Shown: positions 17,671 to 27,312 of the stretch, piece by piece | Position numbering within the stretch: position 1 is the first letter of the stretch | Layout of the letters: the number at the start of each line of letters is the position of its first letter | NCBI RefSeq assembly: GCF_003130075.1 | Contig: NZ_NRCW01000002.1 | Span: 248,001-312,000, forward strand | DNA from: Aggregatibacter segnis | Lineage (GTDB): Bacteria; Pseudomonadota; Gammaproteobacteria; Enterobacterales; Pasteurellaceae | Length of the DNA: 64,000 nucleotides | Direction: 5' to 3' | Program-made: the position numbers and the translations under genes | Notes under the pieces: generated by a model | Database searches by the model: none | What the model was told of the DNA's origin: nothing | The model's input: only the letters and a program-made list of their open reading frames with translations

Positions 17671-19617
17671 TTAGAACGCTCCTCTCAAGCCAACATAAAC
17701 ATGACGTCCGTCTTGACCATAGCCAAGGACGTTTTCGTATTTTTTATTGAATACGTTGTTTAAATTCGCATAGATGTTGAGGTTTGACGTAAGTTGGTAG
17801 TTCACGCCAAGATTTGCCAAGGTATATGAAGGTATTTTGAAATCGCCGGAATCAAGACGTTTACCCACATAAGACACATTGACATCAGAACCTAATTTTT
17901 CCGTGATTTGATAAGCTAACCCTAGGTTTCCGGTGTGTTTCGGACGACGAACATAGTTTGAACCATATTGATCATTTTCAGATTTAATATAAGTGTAAGT
18001 GTAGTTTACATAACCTGAAAGGCTATCGGTAAATTTACCGTTATACGCCACTTCTACGCCTTTGATTTTCGTCTTACCATCGCGGTTTACTGCACGATTT
18101 GTTGGATTCATGTAATTGCCGGTAAGAGAATTTTCGTCACTTAAAAAGTTATCTACATTACGGGCAAAATAGGTCGTATCCAAGCTATGACGCTTATCAT
18201 CAGTTTCAAGTAAGACACCAAATTCGCCCCCCAAGCTTTTTTCTGCTTTCAAGTTCGGGTTAGCTAACCAAGTACCGCCCCAACCGTAATATTCGGACAT
18301 GGTCGGATTGTGAATAGCTTTACCCAAACTAGCGTGTGCTTTTACATTTGGTGAGAAGCGATAAGCACCGGCAAGACGTGCGGTGAAAGCATTTTCAAAT
18401 ACGCTGTTGTCAGTATAACGACCGCTAACAGAAAGGCTGTGGTCCGCTTCAGTAAATAAACGGTACTCTGCGGCAACACTTTTCTCTGTTAATTTTTTCT
18501 CGGCAAAATTGTAAGCGGAAGCGATATATTTCGTATTTTGGTAATCCGCTAATACGCTGACGGCTTGTTTGACTTCGCCTTCACGGTCGAAGTTAATATC
18601 AAGTTGATAGTTCGTATTCAACTTTTTGCTGTCGTATTCTGTTTTACCAACAGCGGAAGCCCAACTTTGATATTGTGCAGTATCAGCATCCGTTTTAACG
18701 TGACTTACCGCCGCTTTATGCACGAATAAATCTTCTGCATTACCAAAATAACCGCTTAATTTATAACGAGTTTCGCGTGTACGGGTATTGTCATCAAATG
18801 CACGTTCATTTTCAGCACTATTATCAAAATGAACCGTTTGAGATGAATGTGAAGCCAGGAAATCAACGCCTTTTTTACCATCATCAAAACCTAAACGCAT
18901 AGACACGTTATCACGGTGGAAGCCATCCTTTTCAGTCGCCGGCACGTTTGTACTTTTCGCGCCGGATACGCTCGTATAATTAAATACGCGTTCACTACGC
19001 GCAGAGATCCCTTGCGTACGATGACTATCACCATGAAGGGCATAATAAAGACCGTGATGTTGACCGGAAAGGGTGACAGAGCCACCACGGGTGCGGTGTG
19101 AACCTGCACCTAAGTCGAAATCAACGTTAAATTCTTTGTCTTTATATAATCCGCTTTTGGTGGTGATATAAACCACGCCACCCATGGCATCACTGCCCCA
19201 AAGTGCAGATTGCTCGCCACGTAACACTTCGATTTGTTCAATGTTACTTAATGCCAAACCGCCAAAATCAAAGTTAGTATCAGCCGGATTAACGCGAATG
19301 CCGTCAATAATGACCGCAGTATGTTTTGAATTTGCGCCACGTAGGAAAAGGCTTGTTATCGCACCACGTCCACCGCTGGCGCCCATTGCCACGCCCGGCA
19401 CGGTTTTCAACACATCGCTCACATAAGTGGCGTTGCGCTCAGCAAAATCTTTTTCAGTGAGAACGGTAACAGAGGAAGCGGTTTGATCTTGGTTCACCGG
19501 TGTGGCATACGCAGAATAAACGCTGATAGGTTTTAATTCGGTTTTTGCTTGTTCAGCGGCAAAGGCAAGCGCCGGTAAACTGAATAACATTGCTGTCGTA
19601 ATAAGATTCTTCTTCAT
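17671..19617 (-). CDS. btuB: TonB-dependent outer-membrane receptor, BtuB-like
   Basis: Outer-membrane gated channel for vitamin B12 or a similar chelate, energised by TonB. The chosen ATG at 19617 gives 648 residues with the signal peptide MKKNLITTAMLFSLPALAFA; the longer frame from 19653 adds 12 residues before it. The plug domain has VLKTVPGV, SLFLRGANSKHTAVIIDGIR and IEQIEVLRGEQSALWGSDA. The beta-barrel ends in GLRGAF with the terminal phenylalanine. The plug and size resemble BtuB more than larger siderophore receptors. No cobalamin riboswitch is visible in the short leader. Confidence 0.72.
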   Translation of the reverse strand: MKKNLITTAMLFSLPALAFAAEQAKTELKPISVYSAYATPVNQDQTASSVTVLTEKDFAERNATYVSDVLKTVPGVAMGASGGRGAITSLFLRGANSKHTAVIIDGIRVNPADTNFDFGGLALSNIEQIEVLRGEQSALWGSDAMGGVVYITTKSGLYKDKEFNVDFDLGAGSHRTRGGSVTLSGQHHGLYYALHGDSHRTQGISARSERVFNYTSVSGAKSTNVPATEKDGFHRDNVSMRLGFDDGKKGVDFLASHSSQTVHFDNSAENERAFDDNTRTRETRYKLSGYFGNAEDLFVHKAAVSHVKTDADTAQYQSWASAVGKTEYDSKKLNTNYQLDINFDREGEVKQAVSVLADYQNTKYIASAYNFAEKKLTEKSVAAEYRLFTEADHSLSVSGRYTDNSVFENAFTARLAGAYRFSPNVKAHASLGKAIHNPTMSEYYGWGGTWLANPNLKAEKSLGGEFGVLLETDDKRHSLDTTYFARNVDNFLSDENSLTGNYMNPTNRAVNRDGKTKIKGVEVAYNGKFTDSLSGYVNYTYTYIKSENDQYGSNYVRRPKHTGNLGLAYQITEKLGSDVNVSYVGKRLDSGDFKIPSYTLANLGVNYQLTSNLNIYANLNNVFNKKYENVLGYGQDGRHVYVGLRGAF

Positions 19618-19651
19618 TCTAAATTTTCCAATGTGAAAGACGAAATTTGCC

Positions 19652-19681
19652 ACAAAAAATGGCGCCCTTTTTCAGGCGCCA
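19652..19681 (-). terminator. terminator after the 2-hydroxyacid dehydrogenase gene
   Basis: On the minus strand TGGCGCC, an 8-base loop and GGCGCCA run into TTTTTTGTGG. It follows the dehydrogenase stop by 23 bases and isolates it from btuB, whose promoter must therefore lie in the same short gap. Confidence 0.85.
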
Positions 19682-19704
19682 CATCATAGCACAGGAAGCG
19701 AAAA

Positions 19705-20649
19705 TTACTTACCGTGCGCCACAAAATCTTCGATATTTTGCGCGACTTTATTCACTAAGGTGGTCACTGCTGAATCACTCGCCCACGCAATATGTGGCGT
19801 GATTAATAAATTCGGCAAACGTTTTGCCGCTTGAATTAATGGGTTGTCCTTTTCCGGTGGTTCTTTAACCAATACATCCAAGGCTGCCCCGGCAATTTTG
19901 CCGTTTTCTAGCGCATCTAATAATGCAGCTTCATCCACTAATGGGCCACGGCCGGTATTGATGAGATAAGCCGTCGGTTTCATTAATGCCAACGTTTCCG
20001 CATTGATTAAATTTTTGGTGGTGTCGGTTAACGGGCAATGCAACGTAACAATATCAGCCTGTTTCAATACGGTTTCAAATTCAGTGTAGCCTTCACGAAT
20101 ATGGCTTGCCCCTTTGTGTTCCGCATACAACACGTTCATGCCCAATAATTGGGCCAAACGCCCCACTTCTGTTCCTAAGCAACCTTTACCAAATACACCT
20201 AACGTCGCGCCACGCACATCTGTTATCGGGTAATCGGTGTAGCAGAACTGTCCGCAGGTGGCCCAACGATCAGAGGTCACTTGATCGCGATGATACCCAA
20301 TAAGGCTATGTTTTAATGAGAAAATCATGCCCAATACATGCTCCGGCACGGTCACACTGGAATAACCCGTCACATTTTTCACAGCAATACCCAAGTCTTT
20401 CGCAGCGTCTAAATCAATGTTGTTGGTACCGGTCGCCGTAATGGCGATGAGTTTTAATTTCGGTAATCGGCTTAATAACTCTCGATCAAACATCACTTTG
20501 CTGGTCACCACAATATCGGCGTCTTTGGTGCGCTCAAACGTTTCCTCCGGCAAAGTGCGGTCATATTCCGTCCACGTGTGTGGAAAGCTTGGGCGTGGAA
20601 TATCATGGCTTGCGGGAATACCGGTACGATCGAGAAAAACAATGTTCAT
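19705..20649 (-). CDS. D-2-hydroxyacid dehydrogenase, hydroxypyruvate reductase type
   Basis: NAD(P)H-dependent reductase of the D-2-hydroxyacid family; the sequence is closest in feel to HprA (glycerate dehydrogenase). From the ATG at 20649, with AAAGGAG 8 bases upstream, it is 314 residues; a longer start at 20670 adds seven residues and has no such site. The Rossmann part contains LGVFGKGCLG. The catalytic trio appears as the arginine in NTGRGPLVDE, the glutamate in VLVKEPP and the histidine in LITPHIAWAS. It stands alone between two transcription ends. Exact substrate is not determined. Confidence 0.82.
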   Translation of the reverse strand: MNIVFLDRTGIPASHDIPRPSFPHTWTEYDRTLPEETFERTKDADIVVTSKVMFDRELLSRLPKLKLIAITATGTNNIDLDAAKDLGIAVKNVTGYSSVTVPEHVLGMIFSLKHSLIGYHRDQVTSDRWATCGQFCYTDYPITDVRGATLGVFGKGCLGTEVGRLAQLLGMNVLYAEHKGASHIREGYTEFETVLKQADIVTLHCPLTDTTKNLINAETLALMKPTAYLINTGRGPLVDEAALLDALENGKIAGAALDVLVKEPPEKDNPLIQAAKRLPNLLITPHIAWASDSAVTTLVNKVAQNIEDFVAHGK

Positions 20650-20801
20650 CAAAAACTCCTTTAGTTTCACAACGTTTAAATATAGCGTCTAACCTTAAAG
20701 AAGCCCTTGCGCAAAAACAAGGGAGAGAAAGGATTTTTGTGATTTGTGTGATCTCGATCTAAAAAATACAGCGAAAAAGCACCGCACTTTGATGGCGATT
20801 C

Positions 20802-21368
20802 TTAAGAGTCCAGCAACCAATTTCGCAAAATTTGCTCACCATATTCCGAAATATAGGATTCCGGGTGAAATTGCACACCGTAAATCGGCAACGTTTTATG
20901 CTGCATGGCCATAATGATGTTGTCATCACAACGGGCGGTAATTTGTAATGCGCTTGGGAAATTCTGCTCACTTACCGCCCAAGAATGATATAAGCCAATT
21001 TGAAAGGCCTGCGGCACCTCTTTAAAGAGAAGGGATTCCGCCACACACTGCAACCGCTTGGCTTGCCCATGACGAGGGGTAGGAAGATTATGTAATTCTG
21101 CGCCAAAGAATTCACATAACATTTGATGCCCTAAACACACGCCCAAAATGGATTTGCTGTGCTGATAACGTGCCAGCAAGTCAAATAATATCGGATAAGC
21201 ACCCGGCACATCCGGGCCGGGAGAAATCAATAAATGAGAAAAATCGCCCACGGCATCTAAATCCAATTCTTCCACATTGACCACTTGAAATGGCACATCC
21301 AAGCGACGGATGAGATCCACTAAGTTGAACGTAAAAGAATCGTGATTATTGATGATCAGTAGCGACAT
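20802..21368 (-). CDS. pabA: aminodeoxychorismate synthase glutaminase subunit
   Basis: Releases ammonia from glutamine for PabB to make 4-amino-4-deoxychorismate, the precursor of p-aminobenzoate. Class I glutamine amidotransferase of 188 residues with nucleophile C78 in GVCLGHQ and the histidine-glutamate pair in VQFHPESY. HDSFTFNLVD near the N-terminus and ISPGPDVPG are typical. TrpG is very similar, but pabB and pabC diverge from the neighbouring promoter, which favours PabA. A start ATG at 21368 faces pabB across 94 bases. Confidence 0.85.
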   Translation of the reverse strand: MSLLIINNHDSFTFNLVDLIRRLDVPFQVVNVEELDLDAVGDFSHLLISPGPDVPGAYPILFDLLARYQHSKSILGVCLGHQMLCEFFGAELHNLPTPRHGQAKRLQCVAESLLFKEVPQAFQIGLYHSWAVSEQNFPSALQITARCDDNIIMAMQHKTLPIYGVQFHPESYISEYGEQILRNWLLDS

Positions 21369-21462
21369 AACATCTTTCTCAAAGGGCTAAGTAGGCGGTG
21401 AAGTATATAATTTTATGGCGATTTAAGCTAAAATTTTCGCCAATTTTTCACGAGATAATGTT

Positions 21463-22455
21463 ATGTGGCAAGATTTTATTCAACAAGCAAACCAATTTGG
21501 CAAAGCGAAAACACCCTTCTTCTTTTTAATCGATTTTGAGCAACAAAAACCGATATTGTGTCCGTTAAATGAAATGGCTGAACAAGGGATTTTCGTCCAA
21601 TTTCCTGATTATACCAACGTGAATTGGCGGGAAGATTTACCGCATAAAACATCGCCGATGCCACCTTTTTATTTACATAAACAGCCAATGGATTTTGCCG
21701 CATATCAAAAGGGGTTTGATTTAGTACAACAGGAACAGCGCTTCGGTAATTCCTATTTGCTGAATCTGACGTATCCGACGCCAATTGAAACCCATTATTC
21801 ACTGCGTCAACTCTTCCAATACAGCCAGGCAAAATACAAGTTGTTGTTCAAAGATCAATTTGTGTGTTTTTCACCGGAATGTTTTGTCAATTTATACGAC
21901 AACGAGATTTTCACTTATCCGATGAAAGGCACCATTGATGCCACGCTACCCCATGCCCAAGCCACCTTGCTCAACAATCAGAAAGAACAGCGAGAACATT
22001 ACACCATCGTGGATTTAATGCGCAATGATTTAGCCACCATCGCTGAAAACATTCAAGTGACTCGCTTTCGTTATGTGGAAGAAATCCAAACAGAACGCGG
22101 CGCCATTTTGCAAACCAGCTCCGAAATTCGTGGTGAATTGGCGGAAAACTGGCAGAAAGAAATCGGTTCTCTTCTTGCCAAACTGTTACCTGCCGGATCT
22201 ATCAGTGGCGCCCCAAAAGAAAAAACCGTACAAATTATTCAACAGGCGGAACAACAACCTCGTGGCTATTACACCGGTATATTCGGTATTTTTGATGGGG
22301 AAAAATTACAAAGTGCGGTGGCAATTCGTTTTATTGAAGACACAGAAAAAGGCTTTGTTTTCCGCAGTGGCGGTGGCATTACCATTCAAAGTGACGCACG
22401 GGAAGAATATCAAGAATTGATTCAAAAAGTGTATGTGCCGTTACAGAGGGCTTAA
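21463..22455 (+). CDS. pabB: aminodeoxychorismate synthase component I
   Basis: Converts chorismate and ammonia to 4-amino-4-deoxychorismate. At 330 residues it is much shorter than E. coli PabB (453), lacking most of the N-terminal domain but keeping the chorismate-binding core: GNSYLLNLTYPT, YPMKGTIDAT, REHYTIVDLMRNDL, LLPAGSISGAPKEK and FRSGGGITIQSD. Short PabB proteins are usual in Pasteurellaceae. An uptake signal sits near 22312 (LQSAVAIRF). pabC follows after 2 bases. Confidence 0.92.
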   Translation: MWQDFIQQANQFGKAKTPFFFLIDFEQQKPILCPLNEMAEQGIFVQFPDYTNVNWREDLPHKTSPMPPFYLHKQPMDFAAYQKGFDLVQQEQRFGNSYLLNLTYPTPIETHYSLRQLFQYSQAKYKLLFKDQFVCFSPECFVNLYDNEIFTYPMKGTIDATLPHAQATLLNNQKEQREHYTIVDLMRNDLATIAENIQVTRFRYVEEIQTERGAILQTSSEIRGELAENWQKEIGSLLAKLLPAGSISGAPKEKTVQIIQQAEQQPRGYYTGIFGIFDGEKLQSAVAIRFIEDTEKGFVFRSGGGITIQSDAREEYQELIQKVYVPLQRA

Positions 22456-22457
22456 TC

Positions 22458-23045
22458 ATGGAATTTTCGCTATTTGAAACCCTTGCCATCGAACAAGGCA
22501 AGATCCGCAATATCGAACGCCATCAACAACGCTACGAACGCAGTTTACAGGCGTTTTATGGCAAACAAAGTGCGGTCGTTTTTCCTCGCATTTTTCAGCT
22601 TGCCGAACATATTCGTGTACCACTCGAACTGGCTACCGAACCGCTGATTCGTTGCCGAATCGATTACAATGCGGAGCAAATTCAATGCCGCTATTTTCCT
22701 TATCAGCGTAAACATTACCGCACCTTTAAACCGGTTGTCTGCGACCACATTGACTACGGCTTGAAATACGCTGACCGCACTTTATTAAACGAATTACTCG
22801 CGCAAAAAGGCGATTGCGATGAAATCATGATCATCAAAAACGGGCATGTCACCGATTGCACTATCGGCAATCTTATTTTCCGCCAAGGCACACAATGGTT
22901 CACCCCCGACACGCCACTCCTTGAAGGCACCCAACGGGCTGCATTATTAGCCCAAGGTCGCCTAAAAGTGCGGTCAATTTTAGCGACGGATTTGAGTTTG
23001 TTTGAAGAAATCAGGTTGATCAATGCGTTGAATGGATTGGAATAA
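22458..23045 (+). CDS. pabC: aminodeoxychorismate lyase-like, class IV aminotransferase
   Basis: Probably removes pyruvate from aminodeoxychorismate to give p-aminobenzoate. The 195-residue product is clearly shorter than E. coli PabC (269). GLKYADRTLLNELL contains the lysine expected to bind pyridoxal phosphate, followed by DEIMIIKNGHVTDCTIGNLIF and TPDTPLLEGTQRAALL. It is translated 2 bases after pabB, so coupled. Two uptake signals lie within it (near 22567 and 22965), the latter encoding LKVRSIL. Function is inferred from fold and operon; short class IV proteins beside pabB are frequent in this family. Confidence 0.8.
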   Translation: MEFSLFETLAIEQGKIRNIERHQQRYERSLQAFYGKQSAVVFPRIFQLAEHIRVPLELATEPLIRCRIDYNAEQIQCRYFPYQRKHYRTFKPVVCDHIDYGLKYADRTLLNELLAQKGDCDEIMIIKNGHVTDCTIGNLIFRQGTQWFTPDTPLLEGTQRAALLAQGRLKVRSILATDLSLFEEIRLINALNGLE

Positions 23046-23210
23046 AAAATCATCCTGCAATATTTAAGCAAGAAAAAGTGCGATGAAAAAACAGCGAGAA
23101 TTTTCACCGCACTTAAATCTTTATTCAGATCACAAAATTCACATTTTTTGTTTAATAAAAATGCACAAGTCAGCATAATGGTAAAGGTTATTTCATCAGG
23201 AGATTGAATT

Positions 23211-23921
23211 ATGCAAAAAATGTTACTGCTTAGCGGTTCTCGATATGGCAATACAGGTTATTTAGAACATGCGATCCCATGGTTACAAGATTTTTTAGCA
23301 GCATACCAAGGCAAGAAAATCGCCTTTGTGCCTTACGCAGGTGTGCGTCAAACTAACGATCAATACGAACAAAAAGTGCAACAAATTTTGGCGCCCTTAA
23401 ATATGGAAATTCAGTCAGTACATCATGGCAAACCGCACAGCGCCATTATTGAACAAGTGGATGTGATCGCCATTGGTGGCGGCAATACGTTTTGTTTGCT
23501 AAAGCAAATGTATGAACATGATTTATTGGGTATTATTCGAGAAAAAGTGAAAAGTGGCACGCCATATTTCGGTTGGAGCGCCGGTGCCAATATGGCGAGC
23601 AAATCCATTATGACCACCAACGATATGCCTATCACCTATCCACCATCTTTTGATGCGCTTAATCTATTCCCTTATCAAATCAACCCGCACTTCATTTCAG
23701 GAAAAATGCCTGGGCATAACGGGGAAAGCCGTGAAGAACGTTTTGAGGAATTTTTACTGGTGAACCCAACGGCACAAATTTACGCCATGCCGGAAGGCAC
23801 GGCGTTTTTAATTAACGGCAATCAGGTGAAAATTCTGGGTGAGAATAATATTGTGCATTTCAGTAAAAATATGCAGCGCTGTGACATTCCTGCCGGCTCG
23901 GTGTTTGAAATCTCATTGTGA
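23211..23921 (+). CDS. pepE: alpha-aspartyl dipeptidase (peptidase E)
   Basis: Cytosolic serine peptidase that hydrolyses dipeptides with N-terminal aspartate. 236 residues, against 229 in E. coli. The nucleophile S123 lies in GWSAGAN, with IAIGGGNTF just before and [15 protein letters not shown] after it, as in family S51. AGGAG lies 7 bases before the ATG. It ends at a bidirectional uptake-signal hairpin shared with thiI. Confidence 0.94.
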   Translation: MQKMLLLSGSRYGNTGYLEHAIPWLQDFLAAYQGKKIAFVPYAGVRQTNDQYEQKVQQILAPLNMEIQSVHHGKPHSAIIEQVDVIAIGGGNTFCLLKQMYEHDLLGIIREKVKSGTPYFGWSAGANMASKSIMTTNDMPITYPPSFDALNLFPYQINPHFISGKMPGHNGESREERFEEFLLVNPTAQIYAMPEGTAFLINGNQVKILGENNIVHFSKNMQRCDIPAGSVFEISL

Positions 23922-23927
23922 ATAAAA

Positions 23928-23991
23928 AAGTGCGGTCGGTTTTCAGCTTGTTTTTCGAATGTAAAAACGTTTTGAAAATCGACCGCACTTT
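23928..23991. terminator. bidirectional uptake-signal hairpin between pepE and thiI
   Basis: AAAGTGCGGTC (23928-23938) and GACCGCACTTT (23981-23991) are perfectly inverted uptake signals between convergent genes. The inner part is also partly self-complementary (CGGTTTTCA against TGAAAATCG), lengthening the stem. Confidence 0.65.
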
Positions 23992-24012
23992 TAGAGGCAT
24001 GATTAAAGAAAG

Positions 24013-25461
24013 TTATTTCTTAAACACTCTCACGTTGTTAAATCCGCTTTCTTTTAAATACAACGCCTGCAATTTGCTCATGACACCTCGTTCGCAATAC
24101 AGCACATAATTCTTGCTTTGATCCAACTCAGCAAATTGACTGGAAAGTTTATAGAACGGCAGCAGAATCATTGCTTGATGTTCAATGTGCAACGGGTTTT
24201 CGTCGATTTCTTCCGGGCTACGAATATCAATAATCACATCATTTTCACCCAACACAGACACGGCATCCACGGAAACAACTTCTTTCTCCGCTTGCTCGGC
24301 AATTTGGCGAATATCTAAATATTGCGCATTTTCCACCGCACTTTCCAAGACAGCAAAATTGAAATTGCCTTCTTCTTGTTCAATTTTCGCTTTTATCGCT
24401 TTCACTGTCGGATTTTTGGAAATCACACCGCAAAATTCCGGCATGGATTTAGCGATGTCATCGGTGCCGATATGTTTTGCCATGGCGATGATTTGTTCTT
24501 TGTCGTGCGTAATTAACGGGCGTAACACCAACACCTCGGCAGCTTCATCAATTAGACGCAAATTGGTTAAGGTTTGGCTGGAAACCTGGCCTAGCGCCTC
24601 GCCGGTCACAATCGCCTGAATATCAAAACGTTGAGCCACTTTAGACGCTGCACGTACCATCATCCGTTTAAGCACCACCCCCATTTGCCCGTTATCCACG
24701 TTCTCGAGGATCTCACCCACCACGCCTTCAAAGTTAATCGCTACGAAACGCACTTTGTGGGAGCTACCGTAACGTTGCCAAATGTGATACGCCATTTGTT
24801 TTACGCCGATTTCATGCGCCGCACCGCCTAAATTAAAGAAGCAATAATGCACACGTGAACCGCGACGTAACAGCATATAACTGGACACACCGGAGTCAAA
24901 CCCGCCGGAAATCAGCGATAACACATCTTCCTGCGTGCCAATCGGATAACCGCCGACGCCTTCATAACGGGCGCGAACCAACATCATTTTGTCGTCTTCA
25001 ATTTCAATACGCACCGTCACATCAGGATTTTTCAGTTGCACTTTGGCGCTGGCGATATGTTGATTCAATCCGCCACCGATATAACGCTCTGCTTCTATTG
25101 ACGTAAATTCGTGTTTCCCTTTACGTTTCACTCGCACGCAAAAAGTCTTGTTTTCTAACTGAGATGCCACGTCTGACAAGGTTTGTTCAAAAACATCATG
25201 TAGGCTGGAAAACGGTTTCTCTTCTACTTGCAGAAAATGGTGAATCCCAGGAATGCGTTGCAGTTGCTCAATGAGCATCGGAAAATTCGCCTCAATTTTC
25301 GACCGCACTTCAATGTAATCCCAATGTTTCACCACCGTGACCGTATCATCATGCTTTATTAATACATTACGAATATTGCTGGTCAGAATTTTCACGAACC
25401 GTTTCCGCACAGATTCGCTTTTAATCATAATTTCAGGAAATAATTTGACGATAAATTTCAT
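24013..25461 (-). CDS. thiI: tRNA 4-thiouridine synthase
   Basis: Transfers sulfur to U8 of tRNA and supplies sulfur for thiazole synthesis. At 482 residues it matches E. coli. The ferredoxin-like and THUMP domains fill about 1-170. The PP-loop is [13 protein letters not shown] (about 180-192), a conserved cysteine lies in PEFCGVISK, and the C-terminal rhodanese domain has the active cysteine at 456 (YCERGVMSK). The rhodanese domain is characteristic of the gammaproteobacterial form. It is monocistronic here. Confidence 0.96.
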   Translation of the reverse strand: MKFIVKLFPEIMIKSESVRKRFVKILTSNIRNVLIKHDDTVTVVKHWDYIEVRSKIEANFPMLIEQLQRIPGIHHFLQVEEKPFSSLHDVFEQTLSDVASQLENKTFCVRVKRKGKHEFTSIEAERYIGGGLNQHIASAKVQLKNPDVTVRIEIEDDKMMLVRARYEGVGGYPIGTQEDVLSLISGGFDSGVSSYMLLRRGSRVHYCFFNLGGAAHEIGVKQMAYHIWQRYGSSHKVRFVAINFEGVVGEILENVDNGQMGVVLKRMMVRAASKVAQRFDIQAIVTGEALGQVSSQTLTNLRLIDEAAEVLVLRPLITHDKEQIIAMAKHIGTDDIAKSMPEFCGVISKNPTVKAIKAKIEQEEGNFNFAVLESAVENAQYLDIRQIAEQAEKEVVSVDAVSVLGENDVIIDIRSPEEIDENPLHIEHQAMILLPFYKLSSQFAELDQSKNYVLYCERGVMSKLQALYLKESGFNNVRVFKK

Positions 25462-25751
25462 GTTAATTCACTTTTTACTCAATAGAAAAATGCGGCGTAT
25501 TTTAGCAGATAGCGCAGAAATTACCATGCTGAGGGTTGTTTATTAATAATGAACAATTATCTACTCTGCTCCGCCATTAATTTTTCCTGCCTTTCTTCAT
25601 CACCGCCAAAATGTGATCGTTCTCCCAGTTTCAAGTCTCGCGTTGTGCTCAAATTGAACGACGGTCCTCTTTTACGGACAAATGTTAAAGACCTGACGAT
25701 AAAAAATCAGGTATCACTTTGATTCACAACGTAGAAAAAAGGAGAGAACAG

Positions 25752-27236
25752 ATGGCAAAAGATCTTAATGTCTTTGACAAACACTACGGTTTATTGATCA
25801 ACGGCGAATGGACGGATGGTTCAGAAGGCAACACCTTAATAGCCCATAATCCGGCAAACGGTGAAGCATTAGCCACTTTTATTGACGCCACCGATGCGGA
25901 TGTGGATGCTGCCGTAAATGCCGCCAAAGAAGCCTTTAAAACCTGGAAAAATACCAGTGCGACAGAACGTGCCACGATTTTAAATAAAATCGCAGACATT
26001 ATTGACGAAAATACCGAGTTATTTGCCTTGCAAGAAACGCTGGATAACGGTAAGCCGATTCGCGAAACACGCGCTGCCGATATTCCGTTGGCATCCGATC
26101 ATTTCCGTTATTTTGCTAGTGTAATTCGTTCCGAAGAAGGTGTGGCAAACCAACTGGATAACGAAGACTTATCGTTGATTTTACGCGAACCGATTGGCGT
26201 TGTTGGTCAAATTATTCCGTGGAACTTCCCGTTTTTAATGGCCGCATGGAAAATTGCGCCGGCGTTGGCGGCAGGTTGTACCGTTGTAATTCACCCGTCT
26301 TCCTCCACGTCATTGAGTCTGCTTTCCTTGGCGCAAAAAATTAATCATTTGTTGCCGAAAGGCGTTTTCAATGTCATTACCGGCAAGGGATCTAAATCCG
26401 GCGAATATATGTTACGTCACCCGGGATTTAGCAAACTGGCGTTCACCGGCTCCACCGAAATCGGTCGAAAAATTGGTATGGCTGCGGCTGAAATGTTGAT
26501 TCCATCCACCTTGGAATTAGGTGGCAAATCCGCCAATATTTTCTTTGACGATATGCCATTTGATAAAGCATTAGAAGGCGCACAAAAAGGGATTCTCTTC
26601 AACCAAGGGCAAGTGTGTTGTGCCGGTTCACGGATCTTCGTACAAGAAAGCATTTACGATAAATTCATCGCGGCATTAAAAGAAGAATTTAAGAAAGTTA
26701 AAGTTGGTTTGCCTTGGGAAGATGACACGCAAATGGGCGCACAGGTAAACGGAAATCAAATTAAAGTGATCAGTAAATACGTAGATATTGCCAAAGAAGA
26801 AGGTTGCCAAATCATCCTTGGTGGCGGCAAATCAACCGATCCGGTATTGTCTCGCGGCGAATTTTTCCAACCGACTTTAATTTTGGCGCCGGACAACAAA
26901 AAACGTGTCGCGCAAGAAGAAATTTTTGGGCCGGTTGCTGTGGTGATCAAGTTTAAAGATGAAGCAGATGTGATCCAAATGGCAAATGACAGTGATTATG
27001 GCCTAGGCGGTGCGGTGTGGACGTATAACATTAACCGTGCACTGCGGGTTGCACGCGCACTCGAAACCGGTCGTGTTTGGGTGAACTGCTATAACCGTTT
27101 ACCGGCCGGCGCACCATTCGGCGGTTATAAAACTTCCGGTATCGGCCGTGAAACCCATAAAATGATGCTTGCCGCTTATACACAGGTGAAAAATATCTTT
27201 ATCAGCACCCGTGAAGAACGCGAAGGCATGTATTAA
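25752..27236 (+). CDS. NAD(P)-dependent aldehyde dehydrogenase, AldB-like
   Basis: Oxidises an aldehyde to the acid. The ATG at 25752 follows AAAAAAGGAGAGAACAG and gives 494 residues; an upstream TTG adds 11 residues without a better site. PWNFPFLMAAWK, FTGSTEIGRKIG, the catalytic glutamate in LELGGKS and nucleophile cysteine in GQVCCAGSR are present. The C-terminus GIGRETHKMML resembles E. coli AldB. In place of the usual lysine in the KPS motif, VVIHPSSSTS has histidine, a cofactor-contact position. The upstream 290 bases hold no ORF. The physiological substrate is not evident. Confidence 0.88.
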   Translation: MAKDLNVFDKHYGLLINGEWTDGSEGNTLIAHNPANGEALATFIDATDADVDAAVNAAKEAFKTWKNTSATERATILNKIADIIDENTELFALQETLDNGKPIRETRAADIPLASDHFRYFASVIRSEEGVANQLDNEDLSLILREPIGVVGQIIPWNFPFLMAAWKIAPALAAGCTVVIHPSSSTSLSLLSLAQKINHLLPKGVFNVITGKGSKSGEYMLRHPGFSKLAFTGSTEIGRKIGMAAAEMLIPSTLELGGKSANIFFDDMPFDKALEGAQKGILFNQGQVCCAGSRIFVQESIYDKFIAALKEEFKKVKVGLPWEDDTQMGAQVNGNQIKVISKYVDIAKEEGCQIILGGGKSTDPVLSRGEFFQPTLILAPDNKKRVAQEEIFGPVAVVIKFKDEADVIQMANDSDYGLGGAVWTYNINRALRVARALETGRVWVNCYNRLPAGAPFGGYKTSGIGRETHKMMLAAYTQVKNIFISTREEREGMY

Positions 27237-27260
27237 TCTCTTCATTTCCAGTCTAAAAAC

Positions 27261-27297
27261 AAACCGCACTTTGATTCAATCCCTCAAAGTGCGGTTT
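27261..27297. terminator. bidirectional uptake-signal hairpin
   Basis: AAACCGCACTTTGA and TCAAAGTGCGGTTT form a perfect 14-bp stem with a 9-base loop, followed by TATTTTTC. It lies between the convergent aldehyde dehydrogenase and two-domain protein genes. Confidence 0.85.
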
Positions 27298-27312
27298 ATT
27301 TTTCATATGTTT

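Noticed and set aside
19618..19704. Cobalamin riboswitch before btuB
   Set aside because: The gap is only 87 bases, holds the terminator of the upstream gene and lacks the B12-box sequence.
24118..25106. Several plus-strand ORFs inside thiI
   Set aside because: All are antisense to a clearly identified gene and carry no start signals.
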